Assembly (NCBI GenBank): GCA_947503925.1
Contig: CANNFQ010000009.1
Coordinates: 62,001-126,000 of the forward strand
Direction: 5' to 3'
Source: an uncultured Paracoccaceae bacterium
GTDB taxonomy: Bacteria > Pseudomonadota > Alphaproteobacteria > Rhodobacterales > Rhodobacteraceae
DNA: 64,000 nt
Of this stretch, positions 8,461 through 17,188 are shown piece by piece; position 1 is the stretch's first letter, and every line of letters begins with the position of its first letter. The translations under genes and the position numbers were made by a program. Under the pieces are notes generated by a model. It saw only the letters and a program-made list of their open reading frames with translations. It was not told the DNA's origin and made no database searches.

Positions 8461-9295
8461 ATTGCGCCCCAAGAACACCGACAACAGCTGCGCTGAGCTC
8501 GGATATTGCCGCATTGCGCGTGCTCCAATCAGCAGGGCTTTCGGCGATATAGATCGCGACAAAGACAGGTGCGTTACCCGGTGGCGCAATCATCGCCACA
8601 ATACTGCGCGAGCCGGATCGCCCGCCACCGGATTTGTCAGCGATCGCCCAACCGTCGCGCATCCAATCTGCCAGTTGCTGTCGGGACCCAGGTTGCAGCG
8701 CATCTCTGAGGAGCAGTGTTTCCCATGTGGAGATCATAGCCGCAGGCGTTGTTGTGTCCTGTGGGTTGCCGGGTAGATACAAGTTCATCGCAGGCTCCAT
8801 CCGGTCAAGCCGTGACACCGGATCGCCGATGTCACGCAGGTATCTCGTGACGGCCTCTGTTCCGCCCAGACGCCTGATCAGCAGGTTGGCCGCTGTATTA
8901 TCGCTTTTATCAAGCGCCCCATAGCAAAGTTCGCCAATCCGCATATCCTCGCCCACGCGGTCCTGCGTCGCCGGTGCGAATGACAGGATATCGGACGTAT
9001 TCACCCGGATGGTTTCATGGAGCAAGAGCGTTCCGTGATCGACCCGGTCGAGGATCGCGGCGCAAAGCAATGCCTTGAAAGTGCTGTTCAGCGGGAAACG
9101 TTCATTCGCCCGATACTCCCATCCCCAATCCGTTCCGCTGTGACGGATCGCAATACCGACACGCCCGCCGATTGCGGCCTCAGTTCTGGTCACCGTATCC
9201 GCCAAATCCGTCAGCGCATCAGCGTTTGCGGCCGTTCCGGTGATCATCAGTACTGCGCAGAAAAATCGGCGCCTAAACATCCCAAAAAACGTCAT
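8459..9295 (-). CDS. Class A beta-lactamase
   Basis: This is a 278-residue periplasmic serine hydrolase with a signal peptide (FFCAVLMITGTAANA). All the catalytic motifs of class A beta-lactamases are present: STFK at residues 71-74 (nucleophile), SDN at 131-133, the omega-loop glutamate in EPAMN at 167-171, and KSG at 221-223. It should hydrolyse beta-lactams, spectrum unknown. It lies 45 nt downstream of bchO on the same strand with its own good ribosome-binding site (GGAGG), so it can be cotranscribed with crtA-bchIDO. Such a gene is not a usual member of a photosynthesis cluster. Confidence 0.92.
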   Translation of the reverse strand: MTFFGMFRRRFFCAVLMITGTAANADALTDLADTVTRTEAAIGGRVGIAIRHSGTDWGWEYRANERFPLNSTFKALLCAAILDRVDHGTLLLHETIRVNTSDILSFAPATQDRVGEDMRIGELCYGALDKSDNTAANLLIRRLGGTEAVTRYLRDIGDPVSRLDRMEPAMNLYLPGNPQDTTTPAAMISTWETLLLRDALQPGSRQQLADWMRDGWAIADKSGGGRSGSRSIVAMIAPPGNAPVFVAIYIAESPADWSTRNAAISELSAAVVGVLGAQ

Positions 9296-9340
9296 GCGTT
9301 ATCCTCCGCTCAGTATGGTTATCAAACGCAGCTGGGGTGT

Positions 9341-10195
9341 CTACGGGTGTTGCGCAAGGCCGATCAGATCGGCGATGGCGGCGGCGTCTTCCTCGTGGGC
9401 CAGATGCCCCAAATTTGGCAGTTCGGTCAACCGCGCGTCAGGCAGTTTGGGTAGTACATCCCGGCTGACCTGCGGGGGTACGGCAGTGTCACCAAGGCCC
9501 GTAATCAACTGTATCGGGGTATCGATTTGTGGCAGGCGGGCCAGCAGCCCGTCAAGCGACCATTGCGCCATCATGGAAAGGGTCGCATCCACATGGCCTC
9601 GGTCGGTTGCCAACCTGTAGTAAAGGTCGACCCCCGCCTGATCCAGTTTTGATCCGGTCCCGGCGATAAGCTTGTCAACACTGCTTCGCGTGGTGGTTGC
9701 CGCAAACAGGCTTGCGCTAAACGGTGTTACAGCCAGCGCCTTGGCCATGATCGGAAACAGCCAGCCCGCAACCCCTTTGAAATTGCCCAAGGCGGCATTG
9801 ATGCCGGTAATCCCCTTTGCAGGTCGTAATCCCAATTCCCACAGCCGCAAGGCAATGGCGACTCCTGCCGAATGCCCAACGATCCGGACAGGTGCAACAC
9901 CTTCCTGGCGACACAGGCTCAAAAGATCCGCTGCCATATGGTCAAGGCCGCAACGCTGTTGCGCACCCAGCTGGGTAAACCCCTGCCCGGGCAAGTCGAT
10001 TGCAACGACATGGTTGGTCTTGATCAACAGCGGAAACAAGTGCCGAAAGCTTTGGGTTGCGCCACCGGCCCCGTGGAGCAACAGGATCGTGTCACCCTGC
10101 CCACCCTCTTGCAGGTGCCAGCGATGAGGTCGGTGCAGGATGATCCGGGAATAGTCGGTCAGCGGCCAGTTGGTTGCATCATCGGGCCACCGCAT
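9341..10195 (-). CDS. bchO: Magnesium chelatase accessory alpha/beta hydrolase BchO
   Basis: BchO is an alpha/beta-hydrolase-fold protein that travels with bchI and bchD and is presumed to assist magnesium chelation or early bacteriochlorophyll synthesis; its reaction is not established. The 284-residue sequence has the oxyanion strand LLLHGAGGATQS, the nucleophile elbow GHSAG, and the late acid and histidine regions (GLGDTAVP and NLGHLAHEE). The ATG lies 3 nt after the bchD stop. The GHSAG serine suggests catalytic competence. Confidence 0.9.
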   Translation of the reverse strand: MRWPDDATNWPLTDYSRIILHRPHRWHLQEGGQGDTILLLHGAGGATQSFRHLFPLLIKTNHVVAIDLPGQGFTQLGAQQRCGLDHMAADLLSLCRQEGVAPVRIVGHSAGVAIALRLWELGLRPAKGITGINAALGNFKGVAGWLFPIMAKALAVTPFSASLFAATTTRSSVDKLIAGTGSKLDQAGVDLYYRLATDRGHVDATLSMMAQWSLDGLLARLPQIDTPIQLITGLGDTAVPPQVSRDVLPKLPDARLTELPNLGHLAHEEDAAAIADLIGLAQHP

Positions 10196-10198
10196 CGG

Positions 10199-11830
10199 TC
10201 AGTCGCCAAGGGCCGTTGCGACAGATCGTGATAGCCGCGCGGCATCGGCACGCGGCAATGGCAGATAGGCCGCGTCGAGAGTTTGGGCAAGATTGCGCAG
10301 CGCCGGTTCGGGCCGGTTGCCCGTGTCGATCACAATCGCATCAGTGCCATTGGCGCGCAGAACACGTGCCATTTGCTGGGCATCCATACCCGCCTGTTTG
10401 CGGTCTGCACTGCCATCAAGCGCGATGTTGGCCCGCCCGTCAGTCAGGATGGCAATTGTGGGCGTCAACCCGCGCCGCGCCGCATGTTCCGCCTGCTCGA
10501 ATGCCGCACGCATCCCTGCCGCAAGCGGTGTGCCGCCCCCGCCGGGCAATCCTGCGAGACGCCGTTTGGTTTGCACCAGCGACCGGGTTGGCGGCAGCAG
10601 CAATTCGGCCCCCACCCCCCGGAATGCGATCAGTGCCACATGATCGCGGCGGGCATAGGCCTGCGCAAGCAAGAGTTCGACGGCTCCTTTTGCCTCGGCC
10701 AACCGTGTGAGGGCGGCAGAGCCTGACGCATCTACGGTAAAGATCAACAATCGGTCGGATTTTTCCTCGAACCGTTTGATACGGAAATCGGCGGGGCGGA
10801 TATGCAGACCCGGGCCCCCGGTGGCGTTGCGCCGGATGGTCTGCCAAGGTGCGGCGGCACGTAGGGTCCCGATGATATCGATCCGCGCGCCATCACTGAG
10901 CCTGCCCGCACGCGATGGCAGTGGCCTGCCGCGCCGATTGCCTTTGCGGGCGGCGCCGGAGCCATTACCCCGCCCTTGACGTGCCTTCTGTGTGGCAAGC
11001 TGATCAAGCAGATCGTTGGGCAACAGCGCGCGTACTGCGTCAAGCAGCAACTCGTCAGGCAAATCCAGCGTATCATTAGCGTCTTTATCCTGTGCCTCAG
11101 CCGGTGACGGAGCGTCGGGTTCTTGCGGTTTCGGTTCAGGAATGCGGGTTGCGCGGTGGGCGAGGGCGAGGGCGCAGGCGATCTCGACGTCGTCTTTAAT
11201 GATTGTGTCGCGGTTCTGGAGGATCGCATGCGCCCTTGCCGTGCGCAGGGCGAACAGGGGCGCGCGCAGGCTGTCGATGCCCAGTTCGGCGGCGATTTGG
11301 GTGACTTGCTTGGTAACCTCTGGCGGAACTACGGGCAGCGCCAGACACTGGGTCGGGGGTTGCCCGGCCACGCAGGGCGGTTCGGCGGATATCTGATGTC
11401 GCGAAACAGCAGAAAGGTCGACCTGAAACGCCAGCCTTTCGGCCAGCTTCGGATCGACAGACTCATCCGGTTCCGCCCCTTCATCGAGCGCAATCAGCGT
11501 GTGGCCGATGTTTTTGTCGAGTGCGATTGCCAAATGCGCGGCCAGCCGCACAGGTGCGCGTTCCGCCATGCTCAGGATCATCGGACTGGGTTTGGCAAGC
11601 AGCCCCCGTTCCTCAACCAGATGCCCGCTTGTCAGCGTAGCTGACAGGTCCAACCCACCAAACAGCGCTTCGTCCGATATTGCGGGATGAATGCGTTTCG
11701 TCCGTGGGTCGACCAATGCCAGCAATGCGTCGCGCACCGGCCCTGTACGTGCGCGGATGGTAATGCCCCCCAGCGCCGGATCAATGGCCAGCAATTGCAG
11801 CGCAAGTGTTGCTTGGTCCCAGCTATCCAA
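10199..11830 (-). CDS. bchD: Magnesium chelatase subunit D
   Basis: BchD is the platform subunit of the ATP-driven chelatase that puts Mg2+ into protoporphyrin IX. The frame stays open into bchI, but homologues begin near WDQATLALQLLAIDP. I therefore choose the TTG at 11830, preceded by GGAGGAGG inside bchI, giving 543 residues. The N-terminal AAA+-like part lacks a clear Walker A. An acidic/proline linker and a basic linker follow, then a von Willebrand A domain with MIDAS residues DASGS, GGGGTP and TDGRAN. The 8-nt overlap with bchI implies coupling. Other starts are possible. Confidence 0.9.
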   Translation of the reverse strand: MDSWDQATLALQLLAIDPALGGITIRARTGPVRDALLALVDPRTKRIHPAISDEALFGGLDLSATLTSGHLVEERGLLAKPSPMILSMAERAPVRLAAHLAIALDKNIGHTLIALDEGAEPDESVDPKLAERLAFQVDLSAVSRHQISAEPPCVAGQPPTQCLALPVVPPEVTKQVTQIAAELGIDSLRAPLFALRTARAHAILQNRDTIIKDDVEIACALALAHRATRIPEPKPQEPDAPSPAEAQDKDANDTLDLPDELLLDAVRALLPNDLLDQLATQKARQGRGNGSGAARKGNRRGRPLPSRAGRLSDGARIDIIGTLRAAAPWQTIRRNATGGPGLHIRPADFRIKRFEEKSDRLLIFTVDASGSAALTRLAEAKGAVELLLAQAYARRDHVALIAFRGVGAELLLPPTRSLVQTKRRLAGLPGGGGTPLAAGMRAAFEQAEHAARRGLTPTIAILTDGRANIALDGSADRKQAGMDAQQMARVLRANGTDAIVIDTGNRPEPALRNLAQTLDAAYLPLPRADAARLSRSVATALGD

Positions 11831-12824
11831 GAACCTCCTCCACTGTCCGCGCCACGCGCGTGCCGCTGCCCGCCTCGTCCAGCGGGTCGCGCCGCAGTCG
11901 ATGGCGCAAAGCCATCGCGGCAACTGCCCGCATATGTGCACGGGTCAGCGCCGTGTCATCGCGCCATGCGGCATAGGCACGGGCGGCTTTCAGTAGCGTC
12001 AGCTCGCCGCGCAAACCGTCAGAGCCCAGCGCAAGGCAGAGCTCAGCAACATCCCTGAGCGTCTTCTCGGACGTCTTGAGCTTGCCCAGTGATTTGCGGG
12101 CTTTGAGGATGCGGTCACGGATAGCGGCATCCTCAGCCTGCCAGCGCAGCATGAAGGCAGCGTTGTCATTTTCAAAAGCATCCCGGCGCTTGATTACTTC
12201 GACCCGTTCATTGATATCGGTGGGTGAGGCGACTTCGACCGACAACCCGAAACGGTCCAAGAGTTGCGGGCGCAATTCGCCCTCCTCGGGATTGCCGGAA
12301 CCGACAAGGACGAAACGAGCGGGGTGCCGGATGGATAGCCCTTCACGTTCGACCACGTTTTCGCCCGATTGGGCGACGTCAAGCAACAGATCAACGATAT
12401 GGTCTTCGAGAAGGTTGACCTCATCAATATAAAGATAACCGCGATTGGCCTTGGCCAGCAGACCGGGTTGAAACGCCTTTTCGCCCTTTGTCAGCGCCTT
12501 TTCGATGTCGAGCGCACCTGTGACCCGGTCTTCGGTCGCACCAAGCGGCAGGTCAATCACCGGCGTCGGGACCACGTGCCCGCGTTTGCTTTTCAGGTTG
12601 GCCCAGCTCGGCACCTCAGCCGCTTTGGCACTGTTCACAGGGCAGTTCCGGATCGCCCTGATAGGCGGGAGTAGGGCCGCAAGCGCGCGGACGGCGGTTG
12701 ATTTGCCGGTACCACGGTCACCGAAAACCAAAACGCCGCCAATGCTGGCGTCTATCGCCGTCAGGATCATCGCGCGCTTCATTTCGTCCTGACCGACGAT
12801 GGCAGAGAATGGGAAGGGGGTCAT
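11823..12824 (-). CDS. bchI: Magnesium chelatase ATPase subunit I
   Basis: BchI is the AAA+ motor of magnesium chelatase; its ring works on the BchD ring to drive Mg2+ insertion on BchH. The ATG at 12824 gives 333 residues starting MTPFPFSAIVGQDEMKRA, like known BchI, and overlaps the crtA stop (ATGA). Walker A GDRGTGKST, Walker B-like YIDEVNLLEDHIVD, sensor 1 region LVGSGNPEEGELRPQLLDRFGL and the arginine-rich C-terminal RHRLRRDPLDE are all present. The upstream in-frame ATG would lie inside crtA. Confidence 0.95.
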   Translation of the reverse strand: MTPFPFSAIVGQDEMKRAMILTAIDASIGGVLVFGDRGTGKSTAVRALAALLPPIRAIRNCPVNSAKAAEVPSWANLKSKRGHVVPTPVIDLPLGATEDRVTGALDIEKALTKGEKAFQPGLLAKANRGYLYIDEVNLLEDHIVDLLLDVAQSGENVVEREGLSIRHPARFVLVGSGNPEEGELRPQLLDRFGLSVEVASPTDINERVEVIKRRDAFENDNAAFMLRWQAEDAAIRDRILKARKSLGKLKTSEKTLRDVAELCLALGSDGLRGELTLLKAARAYAAWRDDTALTRAHMRAVAAMALRHRLRRDPLDEAGSGTRVARTVEEVLG

Positions 12825-13519
12825 GCGGCCTCCAGCTTTTTCAGGGGCGATATGCCGTTCCATGTGCCTCGGTCGGAATGGACGGCGAAACGGGCATAAA
12901 GTTCTTCGCGAAACCAGCCTTCGTCACGGACGGCACGAATAGCATCCGCGTGCGGGCCTGTGCGAGCAAAGCTGGCCATGGCTTTTTCCGATGGCCAGAT
13001 CGAGAAGGTGATCTGATGTAGCATCGGGACTTCACCAATCCCGATCTTGAACGCGACATTGGGGTCTTTGCCGATCATGGCCGAGATATTGGGCACCCGC
13101 CCCCAGAACCGGGCCAGAATGCGGGGCTTGATCGTCGCGCGGGTAAGCGCGGCAAGTGGACCTGCCCCGGTTGGCCCGGGTTGAAATGGGGTCTGACCGG
13201 ACCATTCCCCACGCGCGGTCTGGGTTTGCAGAAAGACGGTCCAGTTTTCGGTTGCCCGGTGGATGTAGCTGGCAAATACACCTTCGCTGCTACGCTTCCG
13301 GGCCGTTTCGGCATCGGGCCAAGTGGCAAGGATCGCGTAGACAGCTGTGTTTGGCACGGGTGTAAACCCTTCACCCGTGCCAGAGCCACAAAGTTTCCAG
13401 AAACCGATATCGGGTGTCTGCGCCAGCGGCAGCCTTGCCCCGCCCATCATCATCAGTGCCCATGCCCGCGCAGGCAGGCCGGAAAAACGAAAGAATGATA
13501 AGGTGACGGTCTGGGTCAC
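12821..13519 (-). CDS. crtA: Spheroidene monooxygenase
   Basis: CrtA oxidises spheroidene to spheroidenone under aerobic conditions, giving the pink-red carotenoid common in aerobic phototrophs. The 232-residue sequence contains characteristic stretches (LSFFRFSGLPARAWALMMMG, GFWKLCGSGTGEGFTP, LARFWGRVPNIS). Translation begins at a GTG at 13519 with only a weak AAGG upstream. The gene heads the crtA-bchI-bchD-bchO unit and diverges from crtI across a 108-nt region with two PpsR-type boxes. Presence of crtA indicates the spheroidene rather than the spirilloxanthin pathway. Confidence 0.93.
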   Translation of the reverse strand: MTQTVTLSFFRFSGLPARAWALMMMGGARLPLAQTPDIGFWKLCGSGTGEGFTPVPNTAVYAILATWPDAETARKRSSEGVFASYIHRATENWTVFLQTQTARGEWSGQTPFQPGPTGAGPLAALTRATIKPRILARFWGRVPNISAMIGKDPNVAFKIGIGEVPMLHQITFSIWPSEKAMASFARTGPHADAIRAVRDEGWFREELYARFAVHSDRGTWNGISPLKKLEAA

Positions 13520-13538
13520 GGTTGCGAACCTTGGATGG

Positions 13539-13556
13539 TGTCAATTTATCCTGACA
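13539..13556. promoter_or_regulatory. PpsR/CrtJ-type operator, crtA side
   Basis: TGTCAATTTATCCTGACA fits the TGT-N12-ACA consensus of the oxygen- and light-responsive repressor PpsR/CrtJ. Its outer arms form a perfect TGTCA-N8-TGACA inverted repeat. It lies 20 nt upstream of the crtA GTG. Read leftward it contains a TTGACA that could serve as a -35 element. Confidence 0.75.
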
Positions 13557-13593
13557 TATGGTTCGCCATTTGGGAAGATCGGGCAATAATAAT

Positions 13594-13611
13594 TGTCAAC
13601 TTAACCTTACA
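13594..13611. promoter_or_regulatory. PpsR/CrtJ-type operator, crtI side
   Basis: TGTCAACTTAACCTTACA is a second TGT-N12-ACA box, 55 nt from the first (start to start). It lies 17 nt upstream of the crtI ATG. Two boxes in one divergent region match the cooperative binding described for PpsR/CrtJ. Confidence 0.72.
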
Positions 13612-13627
13612 CTACTAATGTTGAGTA

Positions 13628-15166
13628 ATGATGACACCCGATCAAAGCGAGTCGAATGCCGCAATCGTCATTGGTGCAGGGCTTGGCGGCCTTGCCGCTG
13701 CCATGCGTTTGGGTGCCAAGGGCTACGCCGTGACGGTACTGGACCGGCTGGATCGCCCTGGGGGACGCGGGTCATCTGTCAGCCAGGATGGACACCGGTT
13801 CGATCTTGGGCCGACGATTATCACCGTGCCACAAGTATATGAACAACTATGGGCCGCCTGCGGTCGGGATTTCCACAAGGATGTCGATCTGCGCCCAATG
13901 GATCCATTTTACGAGGTGCGCTGGCCGGATGGATCAACGTTTACTGCCCGGCAGGACACGGACGCGATGCTGGCAGAGATCGCCCGGCTTAGCCCCGGTG
14001 ACGTCACAGGCTACAAACGGTTCCTGAAGGATAGTCAGCGTCGTTATATATTGGGTTTCGAGGGCATGGTCGCCAAACCGATGCACCGGTTATGGGAAAC
14101 GATCAAAGTCCTGCCGGAATTCGCCCGGCTGCGCGCCGATCAATCAATCCTTGGCCTTGCCAAGCGTCGTGTGAAAGACCCGCGGTTACGCATGGCCCTG
14201 TCTTTTCATCCGCTCTTTATCGGCGGCGACCCGCGCCATGTGACATCCATGTATGCGCTTGTCGCCTATCTGGAAAAAGAGTTTGGTGTGCATTACGCGA
14301 TGGGTGGGGTGCAGGCGATTGCGGATGCGATGGTGCGCGTGATCCGGTCGCAAGGCGGGCAGGTCCGTCACCACGCAGAAGTGGACGAAATTCTGGTTGA
14401 TGGCGATGCAGCCAGGGGCGTACGCCTGTCGGATGGTGAAACTGTTCACGCGCCGCTTGTTGTCAGCAATGCCGATGCGGGCCACACCTACCAACATCTG
14501 CTGCGCCGCAAAAGACGCAAACGCTGGACCGATCGCAAGTTGAAATCCCGTCGCTGGTCGATGGGCTTGTTCGTCTGGTATTTTGGCACCAAGGGCACGG
14601 CCGGTATGTGGCCTGATATGGGCCATCACACGATAACGAATGCACCACGTTACGAAGGCCTGCTGCGCGATATCTTTATCAAGGGCAAGCTGGCCGATGA
14701 CATGAGCCTTTATATCCATCGCCCGTCACGCACGGACCCTAGTGTGGCGCCAGCGGGTGATGATACGTTTTACGTGCTTTCGCCGGTGCCCCATCTGGGT
14801 TTTGACGATCCGGTCGATTGGACGCAGGAAACGGCAAGCTACAAAGCCAAAATGCAGGCCGAGGTCGAAAAATACCTGCCCGGATTTGCCGACCATATCC
14901 GTACTGAAATGACCTTCTCCCCGGCCGATTTCCGCGACCGTTACCTGTCGCCAAACGGTGCGGGCTTCTCGATCGAACCCCGCATCCTGCAATCCGCGTG
15001 GTTCCGCCCCCACAACATCAGCGAGGAGGCCAGAGGCCTTTATCTGGTCGGGGCAGGCACCCATCCCGGTGCAGGCGTGCCGGGCGTGATTTCCAGCGCC
15101 GAAGTGCTGGGCAAACTGGTGCCGGACGCCCCGGCGCAACCCGAAATGAAGATGGCAGCCGAATGA
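13628..15166 (+). CDS. crtI: Phytoene desaturase CrtI
   Basis: CrtI is the FAD-dependent desaturase that introduces double bonds into phytoene to give neurosporene or lycopene. The 512-residue protein begins with the dinucleotide fold IVIGAGLGGLAAAMRLGAKG and the DRLDRPGGRGS loop. Near the end it has the second FAD region LYLVGAGTHPGAGVPGV. The ATG at 13628 (or the one 3 nt later) has no clear ribosome-binding site and lies very close to the likely promoter. The stop overlaps the crtB ATG. Confidence 0.96.
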   Translation: MMTPDQSESNAAIVIGAGLGGLAAAMRLGAKGYAVTVLDRLDRPGGRGSSVSQDGHRFDLGPTIITVPQVYEQLWAACGRDFHKDVDLRPMDPFYEVRWPDGSTFTARQDTDAMLAEIARLSPGDVTGYKRFLKDSQRRYILGFEGMVAKPMHRLWETIKVLPEFARLRADQSILGLAKRRVKDPRLRMALSFHPLFIGGDPRHVTSMYALVAYLEKEFGVHYAMGGVQAIADAMVRVIRSQGGQVRHHAEVDEILVDGDAARGVRLSDGETVHAPLVVSNADAGHTYQHLLRRKRRKRWTDRKLKSRRWSMGLFVWYFGTKGTAGMWPDMGHHTITNAPRYEGLLRDIFIKGKLADDMSLYIHRPSRTDPSVAPAGDDTFYVLSPVPHLGFDDPVDWTQETASYKAKMQAEVEKYLPGFADHIRTEMTFSPADFRDRYLSPNGAGFSIEPRILQSAWFRPHNISEEARGLYLVGAGTHPGAGVPGVISSAEVLGKLVPDAPAQPEMKMAAE

Positions 15167-16185
15167 TCAGACCAGAGGACCTTGACCATTGCAAAGAGGC
15201 GATCCGCCATGGGTCGCTGTCGTTTCATGCGGCGTCAAAGCTGTTGCCCGCATCGGTGCGTGACCCGGCGCTTGCCCTCTATGCGTTTTGCCGGTTGGCA
15301 GATGATGAGGTTGACGAGGGTGAGTATCAAGCCGGGGCGGTATTTCGGCTGCAAGAACGGTTGGAGTCGGCTTATGCCGGGCAACCGAAGGACGCGCCCG
15401 AAGACCGGGCCTTTGCCGCGATTATTGAAGAATTCGAGATGCCTCGCGCCTTGCCGGAAGCCTTGCTGGAAGGCTTGGCATGGGACGCGGCTGCGCGTCG
15501 CTATGATACGTTAAGTGGCGTGCGAGCTTATTCCGCGCGGGTCGCCAGCACGGTGGGCGCTATGATGTGTGTGCTGATGCGGGTCCGCGACCCGGATGCG
15601 CTGGCGCGCGCTTGTGATCTGGGTGTGGCGATGCAAATGACCAATATCGCCCGCGATGTCGGTGAAGATGCCCGGATGGGGCGCATCTACCTACCGCTCG
15701 ACTGGCTGGCAGAGGCCGGCATTGATCCGCTGAACTTTACACGCGATCCGCTGCCAACAGATGATGTACGGCGCATGGTCAAACGGTTACTGGCAGAGGC
15801 AGACAGGCTTTATCGCCGGTCCGAGGCGGGGATCAATGTGCTACCCTTGCAGGCCCGAACGGGGATCTGGGCCGCGCGTCTGATCTATGCCGGGATCGGC
15901 AAGCAACTGCGGCGGCAGGGCTATGACAGCATTTCAATGCGCGCGCATACCTCAACCATCCAGAAATTGGGCTGGTTGGCGCAATCGGGGGCACGGACGT
16001 TCGGGTCGGTCATCATGCCGAAATCCGCCGTCATCTATGCCAAGCCTTTGGATGAGGTCGCATTTCTGGTCCACGCTGCCAGCCGGGCAAAACCGGATCC
16101 GGGCCGATCCGCCACGGTGCTGGGGATACTCGCCGAACTGAAGGCGCGCGAACAAGGCATTGGAACTGACCGCCCACTGGCGTAG
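15163..16185 (+). CDS. crtB: Phytoene synthase CrtB
   Basis: CrtB condenses two geranylgeranyl diphosphates to phytoene, the first committed carotenoid step. The open frame runs upstream inside crtI, but the ATG at 15163 overlaps the crtI stop (ATGA) and gives the expected 340 residues starting MIRPEDLDHC. Both aspartate-rich Mg2+-diphosphate motifs are visible: FCRLADDEVDE at about residues 43-53 and TNIARDVGEDARMGRIYLP at about 159-177. It is coupled to crtI. Confidence 0.96.
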   Translation: MIRPEDLDHCKEAIRHGSLSFHAASKLLPASVRDPALALYAFCRLADDEVDEGEYQAGAVFRLQERLESAYAGQPKDAPEDRAFAAIIEEFEMPRALPEALLEGLAWDAAARRYDTLSGVRAYSARVASTVGAMMCVLMRVRDPDALARACDLGVAMQMTNIARDVGEDARMGRIYLPLDWLAEAGIDPLNFTRDPLPTDDVRRMVKRLLAEADRLYRRSEAGINVLPLQARTGIWAARLIYAGIGKQLRRQGYDSISMRAHTSTIQKLGWLAQSGARTFGSVIMPKSAVIYAKPLDEVAFLVHAASRAKPDPGRSATVLGILAELKAREQGIGTDRPLA

Positions 16186-16216
16186 TTAATGGGGTGACCT
16201 TCGAAAGGGCCCCGTT

Positions 16217-16720
16217 ATGGATATTTTGTTGTTCTGCATGTTTCTGGCCGCCTGTTTCGGAGCAGGTGCAACCGGGGCGATGTTCCCCCCCGGCGCATGG
16301 TATGAGCGGCTGAACAAGCCTACATGGGTTCCCCCAAACTGGGTCTTTCCTGTGGCGTGGACGACGATTTATCTGCTGATGTCTTTTGCCGGGGCACGGG
16401 TGGCCGTGCTGGAAGGTAACGCCTACGCGATGGCATTCTGGGCACTGCAGATTGCATTCAACACGCTATGGACGCCGGTGTTCTTCGGGTTGCGCCGGTT
16501 AAAGGGCGCGCTGCCGGTGATGGCGGCGCTCTGGGTGGCTGTGCTGGGTTGCACGGTGACCCATTGGCAATTGGATTTCTGGGCCGGGTTGGCGTTCTTG
16601 CCGTATCTGGCTTGGGTCACGGTTGCAGGGGTGCTGAACTTGGCGATGGTGCGGCTGAACCCGGATGCAGAGGCTTTGGATTTGGAGAAGGTCACGGTGG
16701 ATCAGGGGGAACCACATTGA
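16217..16720 (+). CDS. tspO: TspO/MBR family tryptophan-rich sensory protein
   Basis: TspO (CrtK) is a five-helix outer-membrane protein that binds porphyrins. In Rhodobacter it modulates pigment gene expression in response to oxygen. The 167-residue sequence has five hydrophobic segments and the family signatures GAMFPPGAWYERLNKPTWVPPNWVFPVAWT in the first loop and NTLWTPVFFGLRR in the third helix region, rich in W and P. It follows crtB by 31 nt, the usual crtI-crtB-tspO order. Confidence 0.95.
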   Translation: MDILLFCMFLAACFGAGATGAMFPPGAWYERLNKPTWVPPNWVFPVAWTTIYLLMSFAGARVAVLEGNAYAMAFWALQIAFNTLWTPVFFGLRRLKGALPVMAALWVAVLGCTVTHWQLDFWAGLAFLPYLAWVTVAGVLNLAMVRLNPDAEALDLEKVTVDQGEPH

Positions 16721-17115
16721 AGATCAGATCAGAAGACTCAAGTTGGTCATTGATATCTGCTGAGGAACAGCATCGTTCATCCCCTAACACGTTCGAAATT
16801 CCGGAAAGTGAAATCCGGAACGGTCTTTTGCCCGGAATGGCCGCCAAGTTGTTGTTTGACATTGCGACCGAGGAGGGTGGAACTCTGGTTGACCGCGGTA
16901 TCGATCGCATGTGGGTCATTGTGTTGCCCAAGGCAGAAACAACCGCTGATCGCTATCACGGCGTCCTCGACAGCGATCCCGGCATTGCGGAGAACCTAAA
17001 CCTGAGAAAAGGCGACATCATTTGCTTCGGCCCGGAGCGTGTTTGCAGTGTCGATCAGCTGCCGCGCGACTTCTTGCTTGAGGAATATGGACACTACTTT
17101 TCTGGGAATATTTAG
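16717..17115 (+). CDS. DUF2314-like protein
   Basis: A TTG start at 16717, overlapping the tspO stop (TTGA), gives 132 residues beginning with KIRSEDSSW. The C-terminal part resembles DUF2314 proteins: a GMAAKLLFDI strand, DRMWVIVLPK, YHGVLDSDP, and LRKGDIICFGPE. The family's function is not established. The frame is also open further upstream inside tspO, so the start is uncertain, and only the part beyond tspO is supported. It is probably translated from the crtIB-tspO message. No signal peptide or membrane segment is seen. Confidence 0.7.
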   Translation: MKIRSEDSSWSLISAEEQHRSSPNTFEIPESEIRNGLLPGMAAKLLFDIATEEGGTLVDRGIDRMWVIVLPKAETTADRYHGVLDSDPGIAENLNLRKGDIICFGPERVCSVDQLPRDFLLEEYGHYFSGNI

Positions 17116-17188
17116 TACGCGATCTGCACCATTGGCTTGCGAGCGATGCAATCGACTAATGACCCCCTCTTGAACCTGCCCCAAATCG

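Noticed and set aside
10174-10710. 178-codon plus-strand frame opposite bchD
   Set aside because: Shadow of bchD, whose von Willebrand A motifs are clear on the minus strand.
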